Of a stretch of 35,432 bases of DNA, positions 19,305 through 29,088 are shown piece after piece. The DNA lies in the NCBI GenBank assembly GCA_000969725.1, contig JXSR01S003678.1; one strand, written 5' to 3'. The notes below the pieces were generated by a model. The model was not told the origin of the DNA, did not search any database, and saw only the letters and a list, made by a program, of their open reading frames with translations. The stretch comes from Ophiothrix spiculata. Its lineage: Eukaryota; Echinodermata; Ophiuroidea; Amphilepidida; Ophiotrichidae. The translations under genes and the position numbers were made by a program. Position 1 is the stretch's first letter, and the number at the start of each line of letters is the position of its first letter.

Positions 19305-19885
19305 CAATAAATTTACACTTTCTCTTCATGTGCAACAGGACAATAATTGAACATCACAAGTGGTCAAATATTTTATTTAAAAGAAAACAAGATTTGCCTA
19401 CCTTATTTAACTTTCCATGTGGTAAAAATAAATTCATAAATTTGTTCATCAGTTAATTTCCTCTACAATATGTAGCTGTAACCAAGCCCAAACATGGCGC
19501 TTGCTTATGTGTTATAGTGTATATGTTACCATGGCTGTTGCTTGGATACATACTGTATTGGTCACATGATATACATGTGGAGAATTGTATTAGTCATGAA
19601 AATTACCTACTTAAATTGAAATACTTGAAACGTGAATATTTTTGTTTATAGCAATTTTCACACAGACCAATTTGGGATTATTAAACACAATCTTATTTTT
19701 TGCACACATGAACATTTGTACGTCCACAGTACATGTTATTTCACACACGCCAAACTGAACGCAAACAAAGAATCATAGCGTAAAAATTGCTACTCATACA
19801 ATTCAAGTTTAACTACCAAGTTATTCTTCATGTATGGTATATTTTGTTAAGAGTTACACAAATTTAGGGCATTAGTAGAAGTTGA
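19305..19885. repeat. Large duplicated block, right copy
   Basis: Partner of 17160-18045, without the MITE. It contains first-exon repeat copy 5 and the segment GAATATTTTTGTTTATAGCA, then ends with TATGGTATATTTTGTTAAGA and ATTTAGGGCATTAG. Confidence 0.65.
19340..19570 (-). repeat. First-exon repeat, copy 5
   Basis: On the minus strand the uORF starts at 19495 (Met-Phe-Gly-Leu-Gly-Tyr-Ser-Tyr-Ile-Leu, then TAG) in the same GCGCCATGT context. The donor AATAAG/GTAGGC is at 19402/19401. The intronic block GTCAAATATTTTATTTAAAAG precedes it on the plus strand (about 19364-19384). Among the copies with a visible donor this is the weakest, because GTAGGC departs from GTAAG. Confidence 0.6.
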
Positions 19886-19898
19886 CGTGCTTTGAAAA

Positions 19899-20010
19899 TT
19901 AAAAGGGTAATTCATGATCCACTTTTCATCCTCGTTGTAACCTCTATCAATTTTTTCAGCTAGTAACAATCCTTAAGTGGTATACACTGCCACAGTTTAA
20001 TATTTCAGCA
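19899..20010. repeat. Left-end fragment of the TTAA MITE family
   Basis: ATTAAAAGGGTAATTCATGA, CCACTTTTCATCCTCGTTGT and ATCAATTTTTTCAGCTAG match 11668-11740 in order. No right end was found. Confidence 0.6.
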
Positions 20011-20253
20011 TGCAAAACCCTTTTTTATATTTTCATTTATTTATCTATTTATTTATTTATTCATCTTTAGCACCACTAGCACTGTTCTTCCAGGGAATGA
20101 ACAAAAATCAGAAATCAGAAAGTGTTTTTTCAAGTTAATATGAATACATTTTGGCACAAATACGACTTCAGATAAATTACTGAGCATTCATTTGAAATTT
20201 GTGACCTAAAAATGTCCTATATATTTTTCCAGTGATATTAAGGTTATGAATAT

Positions 20254-20428
20254 TAGTCCAGGACCTGTCATAGAGACCCGTATATTTTAATGTAAGGAAT
20301 TTTTGAATGTTGGACTAGGTAGCATATACATATCTTTACAAGATTTTATTAGGTGGGAAATAACAAACTTGGGCGAAAAATTCCTTACATTAAAATGTAT
20401 ACGGGTCTCTATGGCAGGGCCAGGACTA
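20254..20428. mobile_element. 175-bp palindromic MITE
   Basis: Arms of about 50 bases are nearly perfect inverted repeats: TAGTCCAGGACCTGTCATAG, GAGACCCGTATATTTTAATG on the left, and the inverse ending GGGTCTCTATGGCAGGGCCA, GGACTA on the right. Only about 75 bases lie between the arms. A transcript through it would fold into a long hairpin. Confidence 0.85.
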
Positions 20429-20429
20429 T

Positions 20430-21220
20430 ATGTTGAATTGAAATTAAAACCAGTCTCTCAACACAAAATTACTTGCTATTTCATCTTGTATCCACAAGAT
20501 TTCATTAGAAAGTGACTGTGAGGGCCAAAGCCTAGTCATGTGACCCACGGCGAGAGGTCATATTCTGTTTGAATAGGGGTGTAATTTTTCTAATTTTCTA
20601 ATGAGCTCTTACTTGGTTACTACAGTAGCTTAAATGTAGCCAGCATATTGAGAAAGTTCTTCTTGCACTAAAACTGATACATCTTTTCTGTGTGCTCCAA
20701 AATCTGTACAGGTTGCATAATTTTGCCCATGTTTTTGCACTGCATGCAGACAGCATGTACACACAAGTACCATGGGTTGTGAGCCCACATTAATTTGTAT
20801 CCCAACTTAAGAAAAATGATAAAAATATTTAAAAAAACTGAAGTAAATTAAAGTAAATTATTTTCATGTTCATAACAGTATTTTTCTTTCTCTCTTTTCC
20901 TTCCATGTGTCATCCTGAATCACCCGGTTAAACAGGTAAGAACATAATTTACTTTTCAAAATGTTGTTTAACGTAATGTTTTCTAGAATAAACGTCAGCG
21001 TTTTCTTAAATTGGCAAGCTCATGATATTTCACCATTGAATTCTATCCTGTAACATTAAGCATTATTTTTATTTCATGGGTTTGTAAGTAAATTTTATGC
21101 CTTTTTTTCATAATCAAAAACTGTACTGATGATGATCAAGTGTTGGTAGCATCTATTATCCCCGGCATAAGCTGAAAATAGGGATGTTGTGAAAGCAGAT
21201 GCAAGTATGTCCATATTTGG
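20430..21220. other. Noncoding, nothing recognised
   Basis: AT-rich sequence. A donor-like AACAG/GTAAGAAC on the plus strand (near 20937) follows a pyrimidine-rich run. No acceptor or coding frame supports an exon. Confidence 0.45.
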
Positions 21221-21560
21221 TTACGTAAATTTGTCGGGTCCGCTCGCCGGTCCCACAACTCGCTAGTCTGAAAGCTCACTAGTCCGAAAAAGGTGGGGGA
21301 GCAGGGGGTTTGTGCCCCCAAGTTTGGTAAGTCAGTCAGGGGAAAAGGCCCATTCGGGGATCTTGACAATGAAAGAAGATATCAAAGGAAGGAGAAAAAA
21401 AATCAAATGAAGAGAGAAGAAAAATAGTTTAAAATGTTTTTAAAATCAATAAAAAATTTGCTGTACACTTATGAGACCCTCTTTTTTTTCTTTTTAGCCT
21501 TATGTCATTCAGGGGACACTGATGGTTGTGCCCCACCACTCAAATAATCCTGGGCGTGGC
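21221..21560. repeat. GC-richer unclassified repeat
   Basis: Two adjacent 16-base units (CTCGCTAGTCTGAAAG, CTCACTAGTCCGAAAA, 21259-21290) are followed by a hairpin (GGGGGTTTGTGCCCCC, about 21305-21320) and a purine-rich tract (about 21370-21425). It looks transposon-derived but shows no clear inverted ends or coding frame. Confidence 0.4.
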
Positions 21561-22082
21561 ACTGACCGACCTTCATGATATTTAATGATAATGAAATAAA
21601 AAAGGCCCGGTCAATTTTTTCCAAATGTCAGAGATTATGCGAAATGATAAAAAAAACCATTAAATACTAAATATTGAAATTTGTAAAAGCATTTTTAGGG
21701 GTTTTTTTTGTGTTTTTTCGAGATTTTTACTTCCCAAAGGCTTTGTACAGGAGTGAATTTTGGCACTGTGCCAATTTCACTAATCTTTCAAAAATACTAT
21801 TTAAAGAAATATTTTTTTCTATGGTTCTTGTATTATATATGAACTGGGTTTTTTCTGTGAGTTGTAAACTGGTCACAGATTATCATAAATTTTGTTTGTC
21901 TTTTGTATTGCAGAATTAGAGACTTGTAATGTTGGTTCTTCCCAAATTTTGTTGTTATAATTTCTAGAACACTGAATGGCCAGATTTCTCAGAATTTTGA
22001 TCCTCACTTTATGACTAAAACCCCACATGATAATGTAGATATTAGGCGTAAAAAAAAAAATTGATGTGTTGCCCTCACCCGC

Positions 22083-22113
22083 CCGGTCGTATATTTCGAA
22101 ATTCTACGACCGG
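22083..22113. repeat. Perfect 9-bp-arm hairpin
   Basis: CCGGTCGTA at 22083-22091 and TACGACCGG at 22105-22113 flank a 13-base spacer with TTCGAA in it. Function unknown. Confidence 0.7.
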
Positions 22114-22241
22114 CATTTTTATTTTTATTTTTTATTTTGTACACATTTGTTGTAAATTTTATGATATTTACGTGTTTTTCGCCTTGAAATTGCAGTAAAT
22201 ACTTCGGCGACTCGACGGACATGTTTTTGTTTTGGAAGACT

Positions 22242-22389
22242 CTATTCGCAGTATCGAATAAATTCGCAGTATCGGACTGCGAATAAGAAGATGCCGATGC
22301 TACTTACCTAAATAAAAATGTGCAGTATCTGCAGTACTGCGAATAGTAGATGAGCTGCCTCTTATTCGTAGTACGATACTGCAAATAGG
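22242..22389. repeat. Cluster of ATTCGCAGTA motifs with inverted arms
   Basis: ATTCGCAGTATCG occurs at 22244 and 22262, and its inverse CTGCGAATA at 22278 and 22337. Variants with one change lie at 22363 and 22378. The segments 22261-22287 and 22361-22389 are inverted relative to each other, so this may be a very short MITE whose left arm was duplicated. Confidence 0.6.
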
Positions 22390-22399
22390 TTAGTTTTTA

Positions 22400-23426
22400 G
22401 CTAGTCTCTTGTAATAATTGAAATCCTCGATCGCGAAACTACTAGTATGCGTGCAGATACGTAAAAGTCTAGCACTCTCTGTGCAGAGGTCAGCGACCGG
22501 AAGTCATCACATTCTTTTTTGTATTTATATTCAAAAAAAATAATTCAAAATTCTTGAATTGGAATGAAATAAATGGAACCGGAAGGTGTACTACCTTTTT
22601 AGTTACGAGTTTTAATAAATATTTAGCAAACAACAATTTTTATTTTATTTTTTGAATCATTTGTTTGTCAAATTTTCATGAATATATTTCGCACAAAAAC
22701 ACTTCTCACCTCACATATTTTGCATTGTACCATTTATCTCAAGATCTGGAGGTCATACTTAGTAAAAAAAAAAAAAAAAATTTTTTTTTTGGCCTTATAA
22801 TCATACACCAGTTTAAATTTGAATGTCATAGCACAATCCCTCTTTACATGAAAATGAAAAGAACTCTTTCATTTTGGGGGGAGGGGATTTTCAACAAATA
22901 AAAAAAAATCCAAAGAAATTAGCTGAATGTAATCAAACATGTCAAATGTTGCCACTGAAGGGTTTTTTTTAATTGGAAATAGGTTTTGGTTCTGATTCCC
23001 AAAGACTATTCATTTCATGGTTATTTTTCTGACATGTAAAAATAGCTGTTAGTGCTACCTTAAAAACACTTATTTATACTTGAACCGAGAATGAGAAAAT
23101 ATACAAATATTACTGTCATATATCACCTCACAATGGATGAGTATACAATATTTTTATGTAATAGACTCAGCTTCACTGGCACCCATTATACTCAAAATAA
23201 TGTATTTATGATGAGGCGATATGTGGAGTCTCTTTTAAAAAATTGTATATATTTATCTTTTATGAGACGATATATGATGGGAAAACATTAAATCATTTTA
23301 TTCATTAATTGGTTGCTGGGTTGATGCTATTGTTCATCCTTAGAATTAGAATGTAGGGGGTCTATCCTTACATTAGAGAACAAGATTGAAATTCAAACTA
23401 ACACACAGATTTACCAGACGTCACAT
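22400..23426. other. Noncoding, nothing recognised
   Basis: AT-rich with homopolymer runs (A17 followed by T10 near 22764-22790). The short open frames are not gene-like. Confidence 0.5.
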
Positions 23427-23573
23427 AGTATTTGCTCAAAGTGTATTTATTGTAGCATTTAGATACAGAGCATTAAAGTTTACCGTATCTCAGTTTTACC
23501 TGTTTGGCTTGCCACAAAGTATTTGCTCAAAGTGTATTTATTGTAGCATTTAGATACAGAACATTAAAGTTTA
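23427..23573. repeat. 56-bp direct repeat, two copies 91 bp apart
   Basis: 23427-23482 and 23518-23573 are identical apart from one base (GAGCATT versus GAACATT). The tail AGAACATTAAAGTTTA occurs a third time near 23644. This looks like a recent local tandem duplication. Confidence 0.85.
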
Positions 23574-23927
23574 TATGCTTGATACAAGTAATATACACTA
23601 CTGGGTTGCATGGTGTTTCACCCAGTGCGATTAAGCAATATTTTAGAACATTAAAGTTTAAATCAGTTTTGTACACTCTTGAAAAATTGAGTTGTAGTTT
23701 TTTACACTTCAAGATAAATTTGATTATAATCATATAATCATTACCTTGTGCCCTAAATATGGAACTCATTATGAGAATTGAAACCCTAAGGGATTCTTAT
23801 AAAATGAAGAACCAAATACATTTGATTATTTTGGTTCCTGGGCCCTGTTGAAGATAAGCTTCCTTTTGCTTACTTTCTTTAGCGATAGCCCAAACAAGGT
23901 GAACAAGACTCATGATAGCGCATAAGG

Positions 23928-24125
23928 CAGGGGTTCTCAATTATATTGGTTAGCGGGCCATTAAGGACAAACGCCAGTTCAAAAATACATCTTGGAGGGC
24001 CAAATTAAGACCTTTTTCAATGATTTTACTATATATACTACTGTATTCCAGAGGCAATCGAAGGGCCAAATAAAAGCAGTTCGCGGGCCGGATTTGGCCA
24101 GCGGGCCGCTATTTGAGAAGGCCTG
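23928..24125. mobile_element. 198-bp nonautonomous hAT element with perfect 8-bp TSD
   Basis: The ends CAGGGGTTCTCAA and TTGAGAAGGCCTG are inverted repeats starting CAG. The insertion is flanked by identical GCATAAGG at 23920-23927 and 24126-24133, the 8-bp duplication expected of hAT transposases. The GCGGGCC / GGGCCGGATTTGGCC phrases near the ends are typical of this type of element. No transposase is encoded. Confidence 0.9.
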
Positions 24126-24224
24126 GCATAAGGTATTTAACTTATATTATGCACCATAACGACTCATTTGTAGAATTATATGGGTCAGTCCATTTATACA
24201 TAATTTGCACATTCTGTTTATAAT

Positions 24225-24815
24225 TTGTGACTGGATATTGCAGAGCAGCTGTAAATGCAACAAACTTCTCTTTATGCTGCAGACAAAAATCGACACCAAG
24301 ATTTTATTTGAAAACTCAGTCAGGAGAGGAATCCTCTGTGTCATTTCACCACAGTTGCTAATTTAATATAGTTAGTTCATGATTAATATCAAACAAAATT
24401 GACTAAGGTTAACACTTTCTCTACATTTGTTTTGTTTATTTTGTACAAAAAAATTGTGACTGGATATCACAAAGCAGCTGAACATACACGCCAAGATTTT
24501 ATTTGAAAACTCAGGAGAGGAATCCTCTGTGTCATTTCACCACAGTCGCTAATGTTAATTATAGATGGATCATGACTGGTTTCAAACAAAATAGACTAAG
24601 GTTAAACTTTTTCTACATTTGTTTGGTTTATTTTGCACAGAAATTTAATCAAACAAAGGTATTGAAGGTTTCAAGGATTATAATCACTTAATATTCAAAC
24701 CTTTCTCTATACATGTAATTGGTTTATCTTGCACACAAAGTTAATAAAGCAAAGAGTATAATTTTTTATTAAAGGATTCAAGGATTATAATAAATGAATC
24801 TGTATTCAAAAATGG
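24225..24815. repeat. Tandem repeat, ~229-bp unit, two full copies and a partial third
   Basis: TTGTGACTGGATAT..CA.AGCAGCTG starts at 24225 and again at 24454. CCAAGATTTTATTTGAAAAC, GAGAGGAATCCTCTGTGTCA and GACTAAGGTTAA recur in order in both. The last part (TTTGGTTTATTTTGCACA, TTCAAGGATTATAAT) occurs once more at about 24718-24790. Confidence 0.8.
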
Positions 24816-24905
24816 CATATCACACCTTCATCCCAGCTATTGTTTTGGAAAAGATTGCTTTGATAGAATAGGATACATGTATGAGGGCGGTGTGGCTTTT
24901 TCTTC

Positions 24906-25987
24906 TTAACAAGGCAATAACGTAAAAGTCATGCGCCAACCAGGGAAGGTCAAAGTAAGGGACTGGATAGGTTTCAAAAATAAGTCATGAGAAAAGCAAA
25001 TTTACCTAGATAAAGGAATACACAAATAATCGCGTTATTTACGATAGTCATAATAATTCATACGGAGAAATATTGATATTAAACATTTGTCTAACACATG
25101 TATGAAGTACAAATTCTGACAAAATCAGATTTATGAGAACAAGCAGATTTAAAAATAAATTCTTGACCAAAAAGTATATTAAAAAAACTCAGAACTTTTT
25201 CACTCATGATCACCAAGTCTAAAATTCAAATGCAGCTCGAAAATCATTTTGTTTACTTCCAAAATTTAACTAAATCTTCCCAAGAGTTTTTAAGAATTTT
25301 ATAGCAACTAAATGGTAGATTTGACATGTAAAAAGGCTCAAATTTCCCAAAACCGGCAGTCGACAAATCATTTCTGCTCTCGTCATTGGCTGGCTATTAT
25401 CATGTGTCCGCCCGATTTAAAACACGCCATATCTGTCATATCCCGCATCTAATTAACCTGTACATGTGCAGCTGGTGACCGCCATATAACTTATGCAGAA
25501 CACATGTACGTGTGGTCCGGTACTTATTTGCACAAGCCAAGTTGCATCATGGCAAAAGTTACCAACTCTTTGAAAAAATTAATTAATATATTTCCATATA
25601 AATGTACAACCGGTTAGACAGATGTAGGATTCCGAAGGCTCTTGAGTACACATAGGTATATTTGGATGTCGAAAAGGAGAATTCTCTGAGGTGCAAATGT
25701 GATATTTAATGAGTGAAAATGTTCAGATTTTTTTCGAAAAAATTTTAGTCAAAAAATCTCTCTTTTTTCGCTTATATGATAAAATTTATAACTTCTACTT
25801 TATCTTATGTGTTAGATATGAGTTTTATGTTGACATTCATGAATTTAATCAATTACAACTATTCTTTATTTTCACAAAATAGTGATTTATTGTGGGCAGT
25901 GAGTTTGGTTCTTTGTATTAAAATCAGCGGCAAGAAGAATTGAATTTCCCGGCTTGGCACGTGACTATTACGTTTTTGCCTAGTTAA
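24906..25987. mobile_element. 1.08-kb TTAA-flanked element with 41-bp inverted ends
   Basis: The left arm 24907-24947 (TAACAAGGCAATAACGTAAA...) and right arm 25946-25986 are inverted copies with 7 mismatches in 41. TTAA occupies both outer edges (24906-24909 and 25984-25987), suggesting piggyBac-like target use. The 1 kb between carries no transposase frame. The right arm contains the E-box CACGTG, which the left arm lacks. Confidence 0.7.
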
Positions 25988-26219
25988 TTTTCTTCATGAT
26001 TTCTTCATGAGTGACTCAAATCTTCAAATCTTCGATTATATGTGGCAAAAGATGTTCATTAGGTTTGTTTTTTTAATCCCTTGTCTTTTCAAGTATTTAA
26101 AAACTAGTAAGTAACCAGAATATGCATTTTCAGGTACTTTGGGTCATCCAGTCACATTTATTATATACTTATCAGTTAAAATTGCAAATTTCATAACAAA
26201 AATACTCAAACAATTTGTT

Positions 26220-26486
26220 TCAACTTTGTACACTGTATAGTTATCAATCAAAATCTATTGGTATCTTTATCAATACTGCTATAATGTTACACACTCTTGC
26301 TATAATTACACAGATATGTTTGTTTTTGGTTGAAGTAGATGAGGTACATAGCACATGTATAAACAACAATGACAAATGAATAGCCCTTCTTTCTTTTACT
26401 TAAACTGCTGCTATGACTGATTTATATACAATTTTACTGAAAATTTTACTCTGTATTCTTAGATTTGAACCATTATTGATGCAAAC
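26220..26486. repeat. Dispersed repeat, left part (paralogue of 770-935)
   Basis: CAATACTGCTATAATGTTAC, ACACAGATATGTTTGTTTTT and CATTATTGATGCAAAC match 795-945 in order. The repeat resumes after the inserted element at 27508. Confidence 0.65.
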
Positions 26487-26488
26487 TA

Positions 26489-27505
26489 CAGGTTGTAACA
26501 GAAAAAATTATACATTGTTATATACGCTGAAAGAATAAAGTTACTTTGTACCACATTGGCGTTTATTTATATTGAAAGTCAACTTTTTTAGCTACAAAAT
26601 GCACTTTGTTTCATCCAAATTGATGGTTTACAAGCAGAGTTATGGCATTTATACTGACCCTACCTTCAAATCACAAATCAGCCATAATATGTTCAACAGG
26701 ATTACGAGGCTGATTTTAGTGTTCCATCTAACAAAGGCAATATAGGAGCTCTTAATGATAACCTTGCCCGTAGACTGTTGTATTCTTAATGTTGACGAGA
26801 CGTCAAAACATTTTTAAGAGATATCCTAGTTGGTGAGACAACAAATGGCAGTATCAGAACACAGGCACTTTAAGATTACCCAGATTTTAATAAGGTCAAA
26901 AAACACAATTTTTTCTGAACTTAACTTCTTTAAAAATCAAGGTTTATCAATTGAGCTAGTAAGTTAATTTTAATTTCCATATTTTCCTTTGAATATGAAA
27001 CTGTAAGAAAATTGCAAAAAGAATATTGCAATGAACTCTTTGCTTTCCCATTTCCATCAAAGATATCGAGTCTTAGATTCATCTGTTTATGCTTACTCTG
27101 GAACATGCGCAATATTTTAACCTAGTAAAGCATAACTTTGATCTAAAATATCATAAAATAATTTATGAATTATTCTTATCATATGAAAACAAAATGAAAA
27201 ATTAAATGTTTTTGAACATAAAGTGTGTCTTTTGTCAATTTTATCTCACTGCATTGTTAATCTTCATCGAATCGTGAAAAATTACTTGCGCTGGAAAATG
27301 GTGAAATCGGCCCAAGTAGTTTTTACCGGTGTTTACTTACATGGTCGTAACTCTTGTACCTGACCATCAAATGGGATCACTTAAGTTGCTTTTGGTAGCC
27401 AATTAGATAGCCTTTAAAAATAAGGGAAAGTTTGTGAATTTAACATTTTTAGTTTCCTCATGATATCGCTCACAAGAATGTATAATTTTTTTCTGTTACA
27501 ACCTG
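26489..27505. mobile_element. 1.0-kb TA-flanked inverted-repeat transposon, nonautonomous
   Basis: CAGGTTGTAACAGAAAAAAT at 26489 is inverted at 27477-27505, with arms of 28-29 bases differing by one extra T. TA lies on each side (26487-26488 and 27506-27507), as expected for a Tc1/mariner-type target duplication. The flanks are continuous in the paralogous repeat at about 935-960, which therefore represents the empty site. Short internal frames show no transposase motif. Confidence 0.82.
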
Positions 27506-27507
27506 TA

Positions 27508-28960
27508 TGTACATCTAGTGCTGAAATTGTCAAAAAAATAAAAAGTGCCTCCGATCTGTGTTTTGTTTTGAAATACACTGCTTCCACATACAGTGCTGGT
27601 TGCGTGATGGGTGGGATGGGAAAGTTATGTTACACCAAGAAGTTACCATAGTTTTGGTTACACAGACAAATTTCTCTTTAATCTACATATACCTCAATTC
27701 TACAATTATGGTACTGTAGAGGCCAGGTATTCTAGAAAGCTACATACAATTCCTTTATTGTCTGTTCAAATTAAATGGTCAAATCTTATTAAAAATGGAG
27801 AATTTCAGCCTTGCCTTGGTATGATCTGTTCTGACTTCGGGCACCACTAATGATGTAAAACTTCTACTAATGATTTTTGTAGGTAAAAATTTGATAATCC
27901 ATATTACTTATGCTACGAAAACTGTTTAAGAGCACTGTCAACCCTTTGTTTTCAGAAATGGTTTCTGCTCTGTAACTAAATCTATCTAAATAGATAATTA
28001 AATCCAAAAATGAAATTTTCACTTTTCGAAGCGAGTTTAAATACGTAACATGATGGTGTGGTCATTTTTGGACCAAAATGTGTAATTTTGACCCTAATAT
28101 AATATATTTTTTTCTGGATGGTTAACCAAATTTTACTTTGGTAAAATTTTGATCTATTTTACTGTTTATAACCTTCAAAGTTAAGAAGATGATATCAGGA
28201 GTGTGTTGAGAAGGAGTTGGGCAACTGAAACAAGTGGCATGTGCTTGGTGTTTGATGATGTTGGGAACAATAATGAAATGTTCCATATCCTTAAGAGGAC
28301 ATTAACTCAAGGTGCCTGTCAGCCTACATTAAAGTATACATTTCTAAAATCATAAAAACATTTCTAAAATCATGTAATCAAGATGTTTGTGATGGTGATG
28401 TTGGTTGGCCCTTAAAGCCAGAAAATCAATTTTTAAATGTCAAATGCATATTGAGGTATTATAACAGTAGAACATCAATAACTATAATGATGAGTATACG
28501 TGTTACCAAGATAGTGGTAAATAAGCACATGCAGTGAGAAATCCAAGCAGCCACGACAGCATAAAAAGAAATGAATCGCATCACTGCATGGAGAAATGTG
28601 TGACTCGTGAAGTAAGATCTAAAAATCTATGTTGGATTGGGAGTGGCCTTTAGCAAGCATGGTGTTTTTATAAGTCCTTTATGGACTATCCAGGCTAGTG
28701 CTTTTTGCATAGGCCTTGCATTCTGTGACTTTGTAAAGAACATCCATGTGTCGTTTAGACCAATCTGGATAGACAAACAAACAAAATGGTTATTTCCAGC
28801 ACTTCAATGTGTATCTGCACCTATGTCTCCCTTTTTAAACAAGACATGAACATGTTTCTGGAAATCCTCACCAAAATTTGCAATTTTTACCAATAAAATT
28901 TTCATTTGGGCCTATTGTAGGCAATATGTTATCAATTATGATAAAAATAAAAAGTTTTAA
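27508..28960. other. Noncoding region downstream of gene B
   Basis: The first 130 bases continue the dispersed repeat (TGTACATCTAGTGCTGAAAT, CACTGCTTCCACATACAGTG). Beyond it no exon or repeat was recognised. Plus-strand frames at 27611-27850 and 28637-28849 have no recognisable product. Confidence 0.5.
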
Positions 28961-28970
28961 GAAACTGACA

Positions 28971-28976
28971 TTTATT
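28971..28976 (-). terminator. Poly(A) signal of gene B
   Basis: AATAAA on the minus strand, about 113 bases past the TGA of gene B, just beyond the decayed MYND remnant. This is the first canonical hexamer after the stop. Confidence 0.6.
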
Positions 28977-28999
28977 TTTCTCTTATAAAGAAAAACTTT

Positions 29000-29088
29000 A
29001 ATTTTCTGGTTTAGAACTCTCAAGATTGAAGCATGGTTCATAGCTTTTTAAAACTTTTTTACAGGTATTCTGGTGACAATGACTGTTT
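29000..29088 (-). pseudogene. Decayed MYND linker and unit start past the gene B stop
   Basis: Directly after the TGA the minus strand keeps a recognisable linker (reading like KQSLSPEYL) and then CTTCAATCTTGAGAGTTCTA, matching the CFNPECSKP-coding segment. Several stops are present. An eighth unit was once part of the array and has degenerated. Confidence 0.7.

Noticed and set aside
20900..20960. Plus-strand exon ending at AACAG/GTAAGAAC
   Set aside because: A good donor alone; no acceptor, no coding frame and no matching second exon were seen.
21136..21369. 77-codon minus-strand frame rich in Pro and Ser
   Set aside because: It overlies a GC-richer repeat with tandem 16-mers; the composition follows the repeat and suggests no protein.
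28637..28849. 70-codon plus-strand frame downstream of gene B
   Set aside because: No recognisable domain, no splice or promoter context, and length within chance for this composition.
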